Source: Solea solea
Lineage: Eukaryota > Chordata > Actinopteri > Pleuronectiformes > Soleidae
Length of the DNA: 64,000 nt
Reading direction: 5' to 3'
Assembly (NCBI RefSeq): GCF_958295425.1
Contig: NC_081147.1
Location: 4,919,290-4,983,289, forward strand
The notes under the pieces were generated by a model, which did not search any database, had not been told where the DNA came from, and worked only from the letters and a program-made list of their open reading frames with translations. This document shows, one piece after another, positions 21,208-33,169 of this stretch. Numbering within the stretch: the first letter of the stretch is position 1; each line of letters starts with the position of its first letter. The position numbers and the translations under genes were made by a program.

Positions 21208-23354
21208 AATAACTAGTACCGCGCGCGGTTCTGAACGGGTTCGAGCCGACCCACGCGGGTCGCCGTGTGCCACGGCTCCCCGCGTGCCTCGCGCTCTCAC
21301 CCGTTCATTCACCGCGCGCGGTACTAGTTATTTTCAGTACTAGTTATTTTCAGCGGCGTCCCCGCGCATGTCGATCCAAATTTCGGGGGGATCGGGCAAC
21401 GTATGGCAAAGTTATAGGGCACTTCCTGTTTAAAATGGCTGACTTCCTGTTCGGTCAAATGCGCGTCCGTTAACGAGTTCAGGGAAGTTCCCTTGTCTTA
21501 CATATCAAGTTTTGTTCAGATCGGACAATCTTAGAGTTTACTTCCTGTTTCAGGCATTCCACTTCCTGTTGGGAGGTCATCTTTTGCAGACATGCTCAGG
21601 ACAGGTCCCTGGTGTCACATATAAGCTTTCGTGCAAATCGGACAACGTACGGCAAAGTTAGAGGGCACTTCCTGTATAAAATGGCCAACTTCCTGTTTGT
21701 CTCTGGAAACATGTTCAGGGACGGTCCCGTAATTCACATATCTAGTTTCGTGTCAATCGGACAATGTAAGACTTTACTTCCTGTTTCGGGCGTTCCACTT
21801 CCTGTAGGGAGGTGACCTTTTACGGACATGTTGAGGAAGGGTCTGGGGTCCCACATACTAAGTTTCAAGTGGATACAACAATCCCTGTTGGAGCAGCATC
21901 AAAAACTATAAATGTAATTCTGTCTGCTGTCACCAGGGGGCGCTGTATTTGAAAATGAATATTTTCATATAGACGTGTTCAGGGCCGGACTGTCATCAAT
22001 CCCTGCAAGTTTGGTTCAGATCGGACCAGGATTGGCAAAGTTGTAACAGTTTGTTTTTTTAGAATTTTCTACCACCACCAGGAGGCGCTGTTTTCAAAAT
22101 GTACCGTTTCAGCAACATAGTCGTCTTCAGCAACTAACCATCATCAACTATAGCAAGTTTGGTTGGGATCAGACCTTCCATCGCGAAGTTATAAGAGTTT
22201 CATTGTCTGTTATGAAAAATTATTATTATCTCCAATTTTGGCGCCCCCTATCTCGTACGCCATACAATATTTTAAAAAGCTTTTGATAACTTTTGATGCT
22301 CAACTCGTCCACATTGATCTCACCAAGTTTGAAGGTGATCGCACAAAAGCTCTAGGAGGAGATAATTGAAATACAAGCTGTCATATTGTCTGCTGTCACC
22401 AGGGGGCGCTGTTTTCGAAATTTAATATTTTCATATAGACGTCTTTAGGGCCGGACTATCATCAATCCTAGCAAGTTTGGTTCAGATCGGACCAGGATTC
22501 ACGAAGTTGTAGCAGTTTGATTTTTTGTCCCAAAAATCCGACTTTGCGTCGTTGCCATGGCAACACCGTTAAACGATTTGTCGTCATATTGATCACGCAT
22601 CATCTACCATGTGTTTTGACTGTTGTCACCAATTTTCAGTGCGATACGATTATCTGTGTAAAAGTTATTCCCGAAATCGTAAAAAAACTTTTTTTTTGTG
22701 TATTTTCTTTCACCACAAGAAGGCGCTGTTTTCAAACTTCACCGTTTTTTCATAAACGTCTTCAGCCATGGCCCATCATCAATGGTAGCAAGTTTGGTTC
22801 GGATCGGACCTTCCATCGCAAAGTTATAAGAGTTTTGTTTTTCTGATGCGAAACATCAGAATCATCACGAACTTTGCTGCCCCCTATCTCGTGCGCCGTG
22901 CGACATTTGAAAAAACTTTTGATACCGTGAGCTCCTCAACTGGTCCACAGGGACCTCACCAAGTTTGAAGGTGATCGCACAAAAACTTTAGGAGGAGTTA
23001 GTTCAAATACCATTGCTGCGAATTCGCCAAAATCGCCCAAAAATGGCCAATCAACCCAAGATGGCGGATTTCCTGTTGGGTTTGGATCATGGTCATAATG
23101 TAATTTTTTCTTCATCCTGACCCACTACACATGTGTACCGAATTTCGGGCATGTGCGATAATTGTGTTGGTCATGGTGAATTTGGACAGGTGGCGCCGCA
23201 CTTATTGGCCCCTCCCACATTCAATTTTTGACGCACATTCCCCGAACCTTTTTCAGACGTAAATTTACACCAGGATTGATGCGGTCACAAAAATTGGTGA
23301 GTTTTGGGGTATGGGAAAGGCCTCAAAAATGCGATTCATTTGGGGGAATAATAA

Positions 23355-23388
<34 letters not shown>

Positions 23389-23598
23389 CCTTCCAGTTTC
23401 AATAGGGTTCTTGCAACCTTGTTGCTCGAACCCTAATAATAATAATCCTTCCAGTTTCAATAGGTTTCTTGCAACCTTGTTGCTCGAACCCTAATAATCC
23501 TTCCAGTTTCAATAGGTTTCTTGCAACCTTGTTGCTCGAACCCTAATAATCTTTTGCATTTCAATAGGGTTCTTGCAACCTTGTTGCTCGAACCCTAA
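21208..23598 (+). repeat. Array unit U6
   Basis: Full cap, then subrepeats with CTCF-like motifs starting at 21930, 22075, 22396 and 22713 (the last weaker, CCACAAGAAGGCGCT). It ends with an AAT run and four 49-bp mini-foldbacks reaching the right end of the array. Confidence 0.85.
23388..23598. repeat. Four tandem 49-bp mini-foldbacks at array end
   Basis: Copies at 23388-23436, 23446-23494, 23498-23546 and 23550-23598, separated by (AAT) remnants. Each has the same hairpin and a CTAA end. The middle two have GGTTTC for GGGTTC. The last has a different first ten bases. The end of the fourth is the end of the whole array. Confidence 0.85.
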
Positions 23599-24221
23599 TT
23601 AGCATTTTTAGCTCACAGGCATGTGGGGCTGCTGGTGTACTGCTGCCTCGTATCCACTTACTACATTTACTAATACTAATACACTGGAACCTTTAAATAG
23701 AATATTGTGCCCAGTAGTCTTTAAACAAAAATATTTGGGCTAATGGGTGAGATATCAGAGCTGAGCGCTTCTCCTTCTGAGCTGAAACTAGAATACTAAA
23801 GAGGCAGTTGGTTCCCACAGGGTCTAACTCACCAACACCAACAACAAAATAATGACTGAACAAACTGGTAGATGAAGGAAAACATTTATTAATGAGGTGT
23901 TTCTAAATGTCCTTACAAAGATATGACAATACAGATTACAATTATGTGTAACGATGCTGCATATTCTGGAGACCAAGACCAGGGTACCATAACTCACTTG
24001 TAGTCTTTACCCTAATGTCACCAGGCGAGATGAAATCTAAACAGCAGTGGCAGATGTTACATCACTAATACGTGGCTCAGACAAGGAGCTGAACGCACAT
24101 TTTTTTTTAGATGTTTCTATTTGTTCTTACAGATATATGACAGCATGTTTAATACGTGTAACAGTGCTACTAAAACATGATTCCAACACTTTTTATGATG
24201 AGATTTTATGATCGTGTATGA

Positions 24222-24300
24222 CAGGGGTGTCCAACATTCTTTAACGAGGGCCGTCTTCGATAATGTGAAGATTTCTGGGGGCCAGTGGTCCTTTTTTTTT
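24222..24300 (+). mobile_element. hAT (Charlie-like) terminal fragment, copy 2
   Basis: Same CAGGGGTGTCCAACAT start as at 2941, at the matching place in block 2. Confidence 0.45.
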
Positions 24301-24446
24301 AACAGTAACAAAATAATAATTCATTTTTAAATGGGATTGTAGATGAGATGAGTGCATATAGCTGTACGTCAAATGTGGGTTTTGAAACCAGGACTCCAGT
24401 TTTTATACATGGCACCTTTTAAGCAGCTGTTCTGATCCAGTCTTAC

Positions 24447-24503
24447 GTGCAAAGATGAAAATAGCCATACACACAGTATAAGCAGCAGAATCCTGCAAAG
24501 CAT
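24447..24503 (-). pseudogene. Orphan signal-peptide exon, copy 2 (frameshifted)
   Basis: Same exon as at 3165-3219, but with two extra bases (CATACACACAGTA for CATACACAGTA), so the frame shifts after about eleven codons. The donor GTAAGA is kept. Non-functional as a signal exon. Confidence 0.6.
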
Positions 24504-25045
24504 TGTGGGTAAAAATCATATATGGCAATTTATCTGAGAGGAGCTCGACTGCTGATGAGTCTGTGCAGGTTCTGTGTTGTAGACATATGTAAGGCAGGTG
24601 AGGACAGGTGTTAATCTTAAAGGGGCAGTTGTTGTTTTTTTTGGTTTGTTTTTTTGGTTGGGACCAAAGTGTCCACTGACTGTCATTACGATGAGGCCAC
24701 AAATTGTTATTTAAAAGTAATCTGCTTTGAATCGTAAGAATGACGTCCACCTTAAAGTCGTAGTGTGTAACTAACCCACTTTTATGTTGATTTTTCTGCC
24801 TTTGTTCGGTTTTCATGAACATAAAGCATTAAACATTATTCTTATGCTACATCCTTCATCTGAAAACATGACTGACATTTGTCTGTATACGAAATAATGA
24901 TACTGAACAAGAGGGATGAAGGAAACATTTATTCATGAGATGTTTTTAAATGTCCTTACAAACATATAACACAATGGACTACTAATTATTATGTGTAACA
25001 GTGCTACATGCTAAAAGCTAAGCAACGGAGTCAAGATGACACATT

Positions 25046-27090
25046 TTATCTCAACAGGAAGGACATGTTAGGATTGTAGTCTGTCTCACCAACAATGGTA
25101 ATGTCAGCATTGTTCACCCTAAAGAGAAACAATTAATGATCAGAGAAATATGGAAAAATTGTATTTCAAGTATAAGGATTGAGTGATTGTGATGGGTAAT
25201 GGGTTTTAATGTGTGTGTAACGCTTATTGACTCACAGTCTGCTTACACAAAGCAAACATTCGTTCAAGTAGACGAGGCCGTCACTGCCCCACACGGGAAA
25301 AAGTAACAGAGGACAATGCTGATTTCTTGTTATCCCGTCGCAGGAGGGCTGCAGGGAAAAAAAAAAAGAATAAGTAAATATATTAAAAAAAAAACAGCAT
25401 AAAAAAAAACTGTTAAGAACACTTGTTACACCTGCATAAAACTATAATATATTTTTATTGGATTATTCAATTATTTCAACGGCCTTAAAGCTACAGTTGA
25501 AGCTTTACAAACTTCAGTTTCTAGTCAAAGGTTGTTTAACCACACTGTTCACGTAGTGATGACGGCGTAATATTATTACAAAGAGGAAAAACCATAACAC
25601 AATTAAACTCACATGTCCACTTCAAAGTCAACAGTTTTATGCTAATTCGAAATTTCGAAAATAAAAGCTAAAATAAAAAGTGAAGTAAACTTCAGTTAAA
25701 CGACATCTAAGTCTCGACTAATTCTTCATATGACAAAAGGCTGCTGTGTTTGTGTGTATGTGCTGGTCTGGACCACATAATGAACAGTTTAGTCTCTCTT
25801 TAATCTATTATAAAGTCTGGATGTGCGCCATCATATCTTCGATTAAATTCACAATTAAACGATTATTAAGGAAAATAATTTGTTAATTAGTTAATTGGTC
25901 AAGTGCTGTTGTGAGGTTATTGCACACAATGCCCTTTTGTCTGGTCATTTCAGCACCACTGACTTTAAACAGCTCCTGACCTGATCTCAAGTGCTGGTGC
26001 ACTTTGACTGAGCACTGCGCTGTCCGTGGTTCTGATCGCTTCTTCTTTGCTTCCTTTCCAATAAAAAGTCAAATAGTTGGTTGAATATATACTGTATGCT
26101 GTGTGTGTGTGTCTGTCGGACAACATGCTCTCTCTCCCTGTATTCTCTCTTTACGAAATTACAGCTATAATCAATTTTAATCTGGATGTGTCGAGATTTA
26201 AGTCTATGTGATATTCTGAAACATTGACTGTCAAGTGTTTATCAGAAAACTTGACAACAAGATCAAATTAACACTGAATTTTCTTCTATTTTTACTTTTA
26301 CTTGTATGAAAACTGATGTTTAATTCAAGTCTATGAACACACTACATAGAGTTTTACGTGATACTCTTGCTCTTTCAAATACATCATAATTTATTTACTT
26401 TTTACTTTAAGTATTGATTTTGTACGATAATTACACTTTATGAATGATGATTAATAAAGATAAAAAGTGGAGACAAGAAACTTGAAATAAATTATATTTC
26501 ATTTCACAGGACATTTGATTAGACCAAATAAAATTAGTGAATGCTTGTTGACACAATATTAGACTGTAAGAAGTTACCATAATACCATTATCATCTAATT
26601 AAGCAGAAACAGGTTTTTATGTTTGTTCACTCTCAGGTTTAGATATTTATTACAAAGTGCAAAGAGAAGTTCAGGCTGTAGAAAAGAGATTGAAGGGTGT
26701 TTGTGGTTTTTTCTTTGCCTTACCGCTCTGTTGAGTCCTGAATTGTCTTCAGCATCTAAAAGATTATATAATACAATAACAAAATATGAGATACATACTG
26801 TTCATACAGACATGCGACACAAATGAAGAATTTAAATTTAGTTTACAGAAATCTTCCTGCCTTTCGCTCTGTTAAAATGTCCAACACTGGCTTTTTAAGT
26901 GGTTTCCAGTGACATGGAGTGATGGTCAATGCAGAGTCCTTTCACTCACACATACACACAAAGACTGAGACATGGTCCCAATATAAAAATCTCTTTATTT
27001 ATGATGCTTTTTAAGCAGGTGTTCAGGTCAATTCTTACCTGCACAGATGAAAACAGCCATACAGATGAGCAACAGGTTCTTGCAAAGCAT
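25046..27090 (-). CDS. Kazal inhibitor gene B (two cysteines lost)
   Basis: Minus-strand exons: signal 27039-27090, linker 26724-26755, Kazal 25236-25348, last 25046-25118. They give 270 nt, 89 residues plus TAA, with all phases matching. The signal is MLCKNLLLICMAVFICAG, and the linker encodes DAEDNSGLNRA. The Kazal exon matches gene A (CPLLLFPVWGSDG, Cys3 to Trp), but lacks the four-residue insert between Cys1 and Cys2 and reads ECLLC at Cys4-Cys5. The last exon has Tyr in place of Cys6. P1 would be Leu. The first cysteine pairs (1-5, 2-4 in the Kazal fold) remain possible. The poly(A) signal is at 24928-24933. It is the first gene left of C, whose 3' end lies about 1 kb from B's start. Whether it is active is unknown. 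Confidence 0.72.
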
Positions 27091-28090
27091 TCTGGGTAAA
27101 AAAACTCACAAAATTCAAATGAAATGTTGTGAATTTATCTGAGAGGAGCTCGACTGCTGAGGAGTTTGTGCAGGTTCTCTGTGGTTGTGATGTTTGGTGC
27201 TGACGTGTTATAGTCATATAAAAGGCAGATGAGGCTCCACAGGGCAGGTGTTAATCTTAAAGGGATAGTTAACAAACTTAAAACTTGATCAGGGCGTGAA
27301 ACAGTGATGAAAGAGTAAATAATTCAGTGATTTAAATTCATCTGCTGATTTGCACAGTGTCTAACTCACCATCCTCCTACACAAACACTCCAACCAAATA
27401 ATGACACTGAACAAACTGAGAGATGAAGTAAAACATTTTCGCTTCTAAAAGTCCTAACAAATATCTGATGCTCGCTCTCACTTAAAAATGTGGCTACCTT
27501 TGAAGGATTTAAACCGATTTTAGCCATTTAACAAAGAAAAGCCTCAAAAAAGTCTACTATATCTCTTGCTGTAACATGTTCCTTTATTCCTTCAAATGTA
27601 TGATCTGATCCCAGTGTTTTACCTCAACTTGACTTTTATGTGGATTAAGTAAAATAATTTAACAAGTCAAGATATTTCAGCTGCTGAATTGTCCACTGAC
27701 TGTCATTATGATAAGGTCACACATTGTACACACATTGTTATTTAAAAGTAATCTGGTTTGAATCGTAAGACTGAGGTCCACTTTAAAGTTGTAGTGTGTA
27801 ACTTTTGGTGCTTTTTGTTTTTTTGAAGTTGATTTTTCTGCCTTTGTTCGGTTTTCATGAACATAAACCATTAAACATTATTCTTATGCTACACTCTTCA
27901 TCTGAAAACATGACTTACATTTGTCTGTATACGAAATAATGATACTGAACAAACAGAGGGATGAAGGAAAGATTTATTCATGAGATGTTTTTGAATGTCA
28001 TTACAAACATATGACACTATGGACTACTATTTATTATGTGTAACAGTGCTACATGCTAAAAGCTAAGCAACGGAGTCAAGATGACACATT

Positions 28091-30139
28091 TTATCCCACC
28101 AGGAAGTAAGGGTTAGGATTGCAGTCTGTCAAACCAAGAATGGTAATGTCAGCATTCCTCACCCTAAAGAGAAACAATTAATGATCAGAGAAACATGGAA
28201 ACAATTGTATTTCAAGTATAAGGATTGAGTGATTGTGATGACTAATGGGTATTAATGTCTGTGTAACGCTTATTGACTCACAGTCTGCTTACACACAGCA
28301 TACATTCATTTTTGTAGAGGAGGCCGTCACTGCCACACAGGAGATCCACAGTATTAGGACAAACCTGCTTTCTTGTTATCCCTTCGCAGGAGGGCTGCAG
28401 GGAAAAAAAAAAAGAATAAGTAAATATAATAAAAAAACACAGCATGACACAAACTGTTAAGAACACTTGTTACACCTGCATAAAACTATGATATATTTTT
28501 ATTGGATTATTCAATTATTTCAACGGCCTTAAAGCTGCAGTTGAAGCTTTACAAACTTCAGTTTCTAGTCAAAGGTTGTTTAGCCACACTGCTCACGTAG
28601 TGATGACGGCGTAATATTATTACAAAGAGGAAAAACCATAACACAATTAAACTCACATGTCCACTTCAAAGTCAACAGTTTTATGTTAATTCGAAATTTC
28701 AAAAATAAAAGTTAAAATAAAAAGTGAAGTAAACTTCAGTTCAACGACATCTAAGTCTCGACTCATTCTTTATGACAAAAGGCTGCTGTGTTTGTGTGTA
28801 TGTGCTGGTCTGGACCACATAATGAACAGTTAGGTCTCTCTTTAATCTATTATAAAGTCTGGATGTGCGCCATCATATCTTCGATTAAATTCACAATTAA
28901 ACGATTATTAAGGAAAACAATTTGTTAATTAGTTAATTGGTCAAGTGCTGTTGTGAGGTTATTGCACACAATGCCCTTTTGTCAAAGTGTGTGGTCATTT
29001 CAGCACCACTGACAGTAAACGTTGTCAGAACCACTGCGCTGTCCGTGGTTCTGATCGCTTCTTCTTTGCTCTCTCCTTTCCAATAAAATTCACATAGTTG
29101 GTTGAATATATACTGTATGCTGTGTGTGTGTGTGTTGGACAACATGCTCTGTGTCCCTGTATTCTCTCTTTACGAAATTACAGCTTTAGTCGATTTTAAT
29201 CTGGACGTGTCGAGATTTAAGTCAATATACTATTCTGAAACATTGAGTGTCAAGTGTTTATCAGAAAACTTGACAACAAGATCAAATTAACACTGAATTT
29301 TCTTCTAATTTTACACAGACTGTTTCATAGAATAAAGAGGCACCAGGTGAAAATCTCACTGGTCATTTTTATATAACAACTCTCTATAAAAAAAATTGAT
29401 TTTTACGTGATACTCTTGCTCTTTCAAATACATCATAATTTACTTACTTTTTACTTTAAGTATTGATTTTGTAAGATAATTACACTATGAATGATGATTA
29501 ATAAAGATAAAAAGTACAGACACGAAACTTGAAATAAATTATATTACATTGCTGGGGGACATTTGATTAGACCACATAAAATTAGTGAATGCTTGTTGAC
29601 ACAATATTAGACTGTAAGAAGTTCCCATAATACCATTATCATCTAATTAAGCAGAAACAGGTTTTTATGTTTGTTCACTCTCAGGTTTAGATATTTATTA
29701 CAAAATGCAAAGAGAAGTTCAGGCTGTAGAAAAGAGATTGAAGGGTGTTTGTGGTTTTTTTCTTTGTCTTACCGCTCTGTTGAGTCCTGAATTGTGTTGA
29801 GCATCTAAAAGATTATATAATACAATAACAAAATATGAGATACATACTTTTCATACAGACATGCGACACAATGAAGCATTGAAATTTAGTTTACAGAAAT
29901 CTTCCTGCCTTTCACTCTGTTAAAATCTCCAACACTGGCTTTTTAAATGATTTCCAGTGACATGGAGTGATGGTCAATGCAGAGTCCTTTCACTCACACA
30001 TACACACAAAGACTGAGACATGGTCCCAATATAAAAATCTCTTTTTTTTATGATACTTTTGAAGCAGGTGTTCAGGTCAATTCTTACCTGCACAGATGAA
30101 AACAGCCATACAGATTAGCAACAGGTTCTTGCAAAGCAT
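28091..30139 (-). CDS. Kazal inhibitor gene C
   Basis: Minus-strand exons: signal 30088-30139, linker 29773-29804, Kazal 28282-28394, last 28091-28163; 270 nt, 89 residues plus TAA. The signal peptide MLCKNLLLICMAVFICAG predicts secretion, with the mature start near the linker (DAQHNSGLNRA). All six cysteines are present. The pattern CPNTVDLLCGSDG...Y-x3-C-x2-C is a textbook Kazal signature, and Cys6 follows in the last exon (GLTDCNP). P1 is Asn and P1' Thr, so it is unlikely to be a trypsin inhibitor; subtilisin- or elastase-like targets, or none, are possible. The exon layout (signal, short linker, Kazal split after Cys5, last exon) is that of vertebrate SPINK genes. The poly(A) signal is at 27973-27978. 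Confidence 0.82.
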
Positions 30140-30862
30140 TCTGGGTATAAAAACTCACACAATTCAAATGCAATGTTGTGACTTTATCTGAGAGGAGTTC
30201 GACTGCTGAGGAGTCTGTGCAGGTTCTCTGTGGTTGTGATCTTTGGTGCTGACGTGTTATAGTCATATACAAGGCAGATGAGGCTCCGCAGGGCAGGTGT
30301 TAATCTTAAAGGGATAGTTAACATTTTCTTGTTTTGTGGTTGTATGAGGTACTTACACGTAGTCAGGGCTCACTGCGCTGTCTGAACCACCTGCACAGAG
30401 AACCAGCTTGAGACGAGACAAGGATGGTGGCTCGCACTTAGCAACATGGCTGCCAGTGAAGGACACAAGGAAAATCGTATTTTAGACCCATAACAAAAGG
30501 CTCACCTTAGAAAACTCTTGCCAAAGTCTGAAATATCTCTTTCTATAACAGAGTCAACATCTTAGTTTATTAGGTTTTATCAAATTTTGGACGCTAGACT
30601 AAACTATGACATTTTTGTACATCGTTAGTCAAGACCTACTAACCACTACGCCACCATAACACTCAGGTCTGTCATAGTTTAGTATGTCATCCAAAAAGTA
30701 ACAAAAATGTCTTGGTTTATTATGTTGTCTAAAATTTGAGAAAAATGTCATAGTTGAGCCTGTTATCGGAAATGTGACAAAAATGTCAACTTTAAGTATG
30801 TTGTCGAAAATGTGACAAAAATGTCACAGTTTAGTATGTCTTTCAGAATTACACACATTACA

Positions 30863-30940
30863 CAGCGCACCCGTTCCAACCTGGGCTTGAATTCAGGTCT
30901 TTATTTTTAAAGGTGAGAGTGCTAACCACTGCACTAACCT
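30863..30940 (-). repeat. tRNA-like module 3
   Basis: Block 2 copy of 8575-8648: A-box-like TGGTTAGCACTCTCACC and B-box-like GAATTCAAGCCC on the minus strand. Confidence 0.5.
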
Positions 30941-31165
30941 TGGAGTCCCTTATTTGGCAGGTTGTCCCAAAAGACCTAAAACGTATGTCGTCCAAAATCA
31001 CACAAAAAAGTCATAGTATAGCATGACGTCCAAATTCACCCAAACAAAGTAACAGTATAGTATGTCGTCCAAAATAAGTAAAACATGTCATAGTATATAG
31101 TATGTCTTCCAAAATCAGTCAAAAAAGTCCTAGTTTAGTATGTCTTTCAAAATCTACACAAAAAA

Positions 31166-31252
31166 ATGGATTACAAAGGGCACCTGTTACAACCAGGACT
31201 TGAACCCAGGTCTTTTTTCTTAAAGGTAAGACTCCGAACCACTACACTAATG
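31166..31252 (-). repeat. tRNA-like module 4
   Basis: The minus strand has TAGTGTAGTGGTTCGGAGTC and CTGGGTTCAAGTCCTGG. The latter is close to the B-box consensus GGTTCAANTCC. Confidence 0.55.
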
Positions 31253-32343
31253 TATGTCATCCCAAGGCAGTCAAAAAAGTCATAGTATAGTATGTCATCA
31301 AAAATCAGTCAAAAAAGTCATAGTATAGTATGTCGTCCAAAATTAGTCAAAAAAGTCATAGTATAGTATGTCGTCCAAAATCAGTCAAAAAAGTCATAGT
31401 ATAGTATGTCGTCCAAAATCAGTCAAAAAAGTCATAGTAAAGTATGTCGTCCAAATGCAGTCAAAAAAGTCATAGTATAGTTTGTCGTCCAAAATCAGTC
31501 AAAAAAGTCATAGTATAGTCTGTCGTCCAAAATCAGTCAAAAAAGTCATAGTATAGTATGTCTTCCGAAATCAGTCAAAAAAGTCATAGGTTAGTATGTC
31601 GTCCAAAGTCAGCCAAAAAAGTCATAGGTTTAGTACGTCGTCCAAGTTCAGTCAAAAAAGTCATAGGTTAGGGCAGGAGACTAAATTTGTGTTACTCTTT
31701 TGCACCAAATTACATAGAGAAATTAGCATTTTTAGCTCACAGGCATGTGGGGCTGCTGGTGTACTGCTGCCTCGTATCCATTTACTACATTTACAAATAC
31801 TTATAAACTGGAACCTTTAAATAGAATATTGTGCCCAGTAGTCTTTAAAAAAAAAACATTTGGGCTAATGGGGGAGATATCAGAGCTGAGCGCTTCTCCT
31901 TCTGAGCTGAAACTAGAATACTAAAGAGGCAGTGGTTCCCACAGGGTCTAACTCACCAACACCAACAACAAAATAATGACAACAAACTGGTAGATGAAGG
32001 AAAACATTTATTAATGAGGTGTTTTTAAATGTCCTTACAAAGATATGACAATACAGATTACAATTATGTGTAACGATGCTGCATATTCTGGAGACCAAGA
32101 CCAGGGTACCATAACTCACTTGTAGTCTTTACCCTAATGTCACCAGGCGAGATGAAATCTAAACAGCAGTGGCAGATGTTACATCACTAATACGTGGCTC
32201 AGACAAGGAGCTGAACGCACATTTTTTTTTAGATGTTTCTAATTGTTCTTACAGATATATGACAGCATGTTTAATACGTGTAACAGTGCTACTAAAACAT
32301 GTTTCCAACACTTTTTATGATGAGATTTTATGATCGTGTATGA

Positions 32344-32415
32344 CAGGGGTGTCCAACATTTTTTAACGAGGGCCGTCTTTGATAATGTGAAGATTTCTGG
32401 GGGCCAATAGTCCTT
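32344..32415 (+). mobile_element. hAT (Charlie-like) terminal fragment, copy 3
   Basis: Same CAGGGGTGTCCAACAT fragment as at 2941, at the matching place in block 3. Confidence 0.45.
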
Positions 32416-32567
32416 TTTTTGAACAGTAACAAAATAATAATTCATTTTTAAATGGGATTGTAGATGAGATGAGTGCATATAGCTGTACGTCAAATGTGGG
32501 TTTTGAAACCAGGACTCCAGTTTTTATACATGGCACCTTTTAAGCAGCTGTTCTGATCCAGTCTTAC

Positions 32568-32622
32568 TTGCACAGATGAAAGTAGCCATACACAGTATAA
32601 GCAGCAGAATCCTGCAAAGCAT
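32568..32622 (-). pseudogene. Orphan Kazal-type signal-peptide exon, copy 3
   Basis: Identical frame to the copy at 3165-3219 (MLCRILLLILCMATFICA, GTAAGA donor, phase 1). No exons of its own follow. The next complete gene to its left in transcription direction is C (signal exon at 30139), and the phase would allow splicing to C's linker exon. An alternative first exon for C is therefore possible, though unproven. Confidence 0.55.
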
Positions 32623-33169
32623 TGTGGGTTAAAAAAAAAATCATATATGGCAATTTATCTGAGAGGAGCTCGACTGCTGATGAGTCTGTGCAGGTTCTGT
32701 GTTGTAGACATATGTCTTAGACAATCTTAAAGGGACAGTTGTTGTTTTTTTGGTTTGTTTTTTGGTTGGGACCAAAGTGTCCACTGACTGTCATTATGAT
32801 GAGGCCACAAATTGTTATTTAAAAGTAATCTGCTTTGAATCGTAAGACTGACGTCCACCTTAACCCTCCTGTGGTCCTCGGGTCAAAATGACCCGCCACT
32901 GTGTTAAAAACCAAAAAAAAATCCCCTAAACGATATTTTTTTAACTTGAAATTTTATGACTTTTCCTAGATTGGCACCAACAGTAGAAAAAGTGAAATGT
33001 TGCTTTTATTCACATTTCCATGTAAGCTTTACAAAAAAAGGTACAAAGGTGGTCTTCGGGTCAAAATGACCCGTGAGGCAAAAAGAGTTGAAATCAAGGT
33101 CACAGAGTTATTTACACACCACAGAATGTTACAATGTTTTAGTTGTTTTAGTCAATCAGTAGCTGAAGT

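Larger units (their letters stand above)
9774..23598. mobile_element. 13.8-kb six-unit repeat array, Helitron-like insertion
   Basis: The empty site in block 3 reads GAGAAATTAGCATTTTT (31717 on). Here the left junction is GAGAAA followed by CGAGCCGACC, and the right junction is GAACCCTAA followed by TTAGCATTTTT. The array therefore sits between an A and a T with no target duplication. Its right end is a hairpin followed by CTAA. Those are Helitron hallmarks (A/T insertion, 3' hairpin, CTRR). The 5' end does not begin TC, and no Rep/helicase is present. The interior is six tandem units of 1.4 to 2.7 kb. It may be a non-autonomous Helitron-like family amplified in tandem; the class assignment is inference. 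Confidence 0.55.
30660..31672. repeat. 38-bp-period minisatellite, block 2
   Basis: Same repeat as 7870-9720, most regular at 31260-31672. It contains tRNA-like modules at 30863-30940 and 31166-31252. It lacks the LTR seen in block 1. Confidence 0.9.
9740..31689. repeat. Segmental duplication block 2 (interrupted by 13.8-kb array)
   Basis: The block boundary sequence at 9740 continues at 23599 after the inserted array, then runs through an orphan signal exon, Kazal genes B and C, and a minisatellite to the next boundary at 31689. Confidence 0.8.

Noticed and set aside
10145..22846. Repeated open frames of 64-142 codons in the array (for example 13953-14282 and 17867-18196)
   Set aside because: They recur because the DNA is tandemly repeated. 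They start at arbitrary ATGs, lack domain motifs, and run through non-coding motifs such as the CTCF-like sites.
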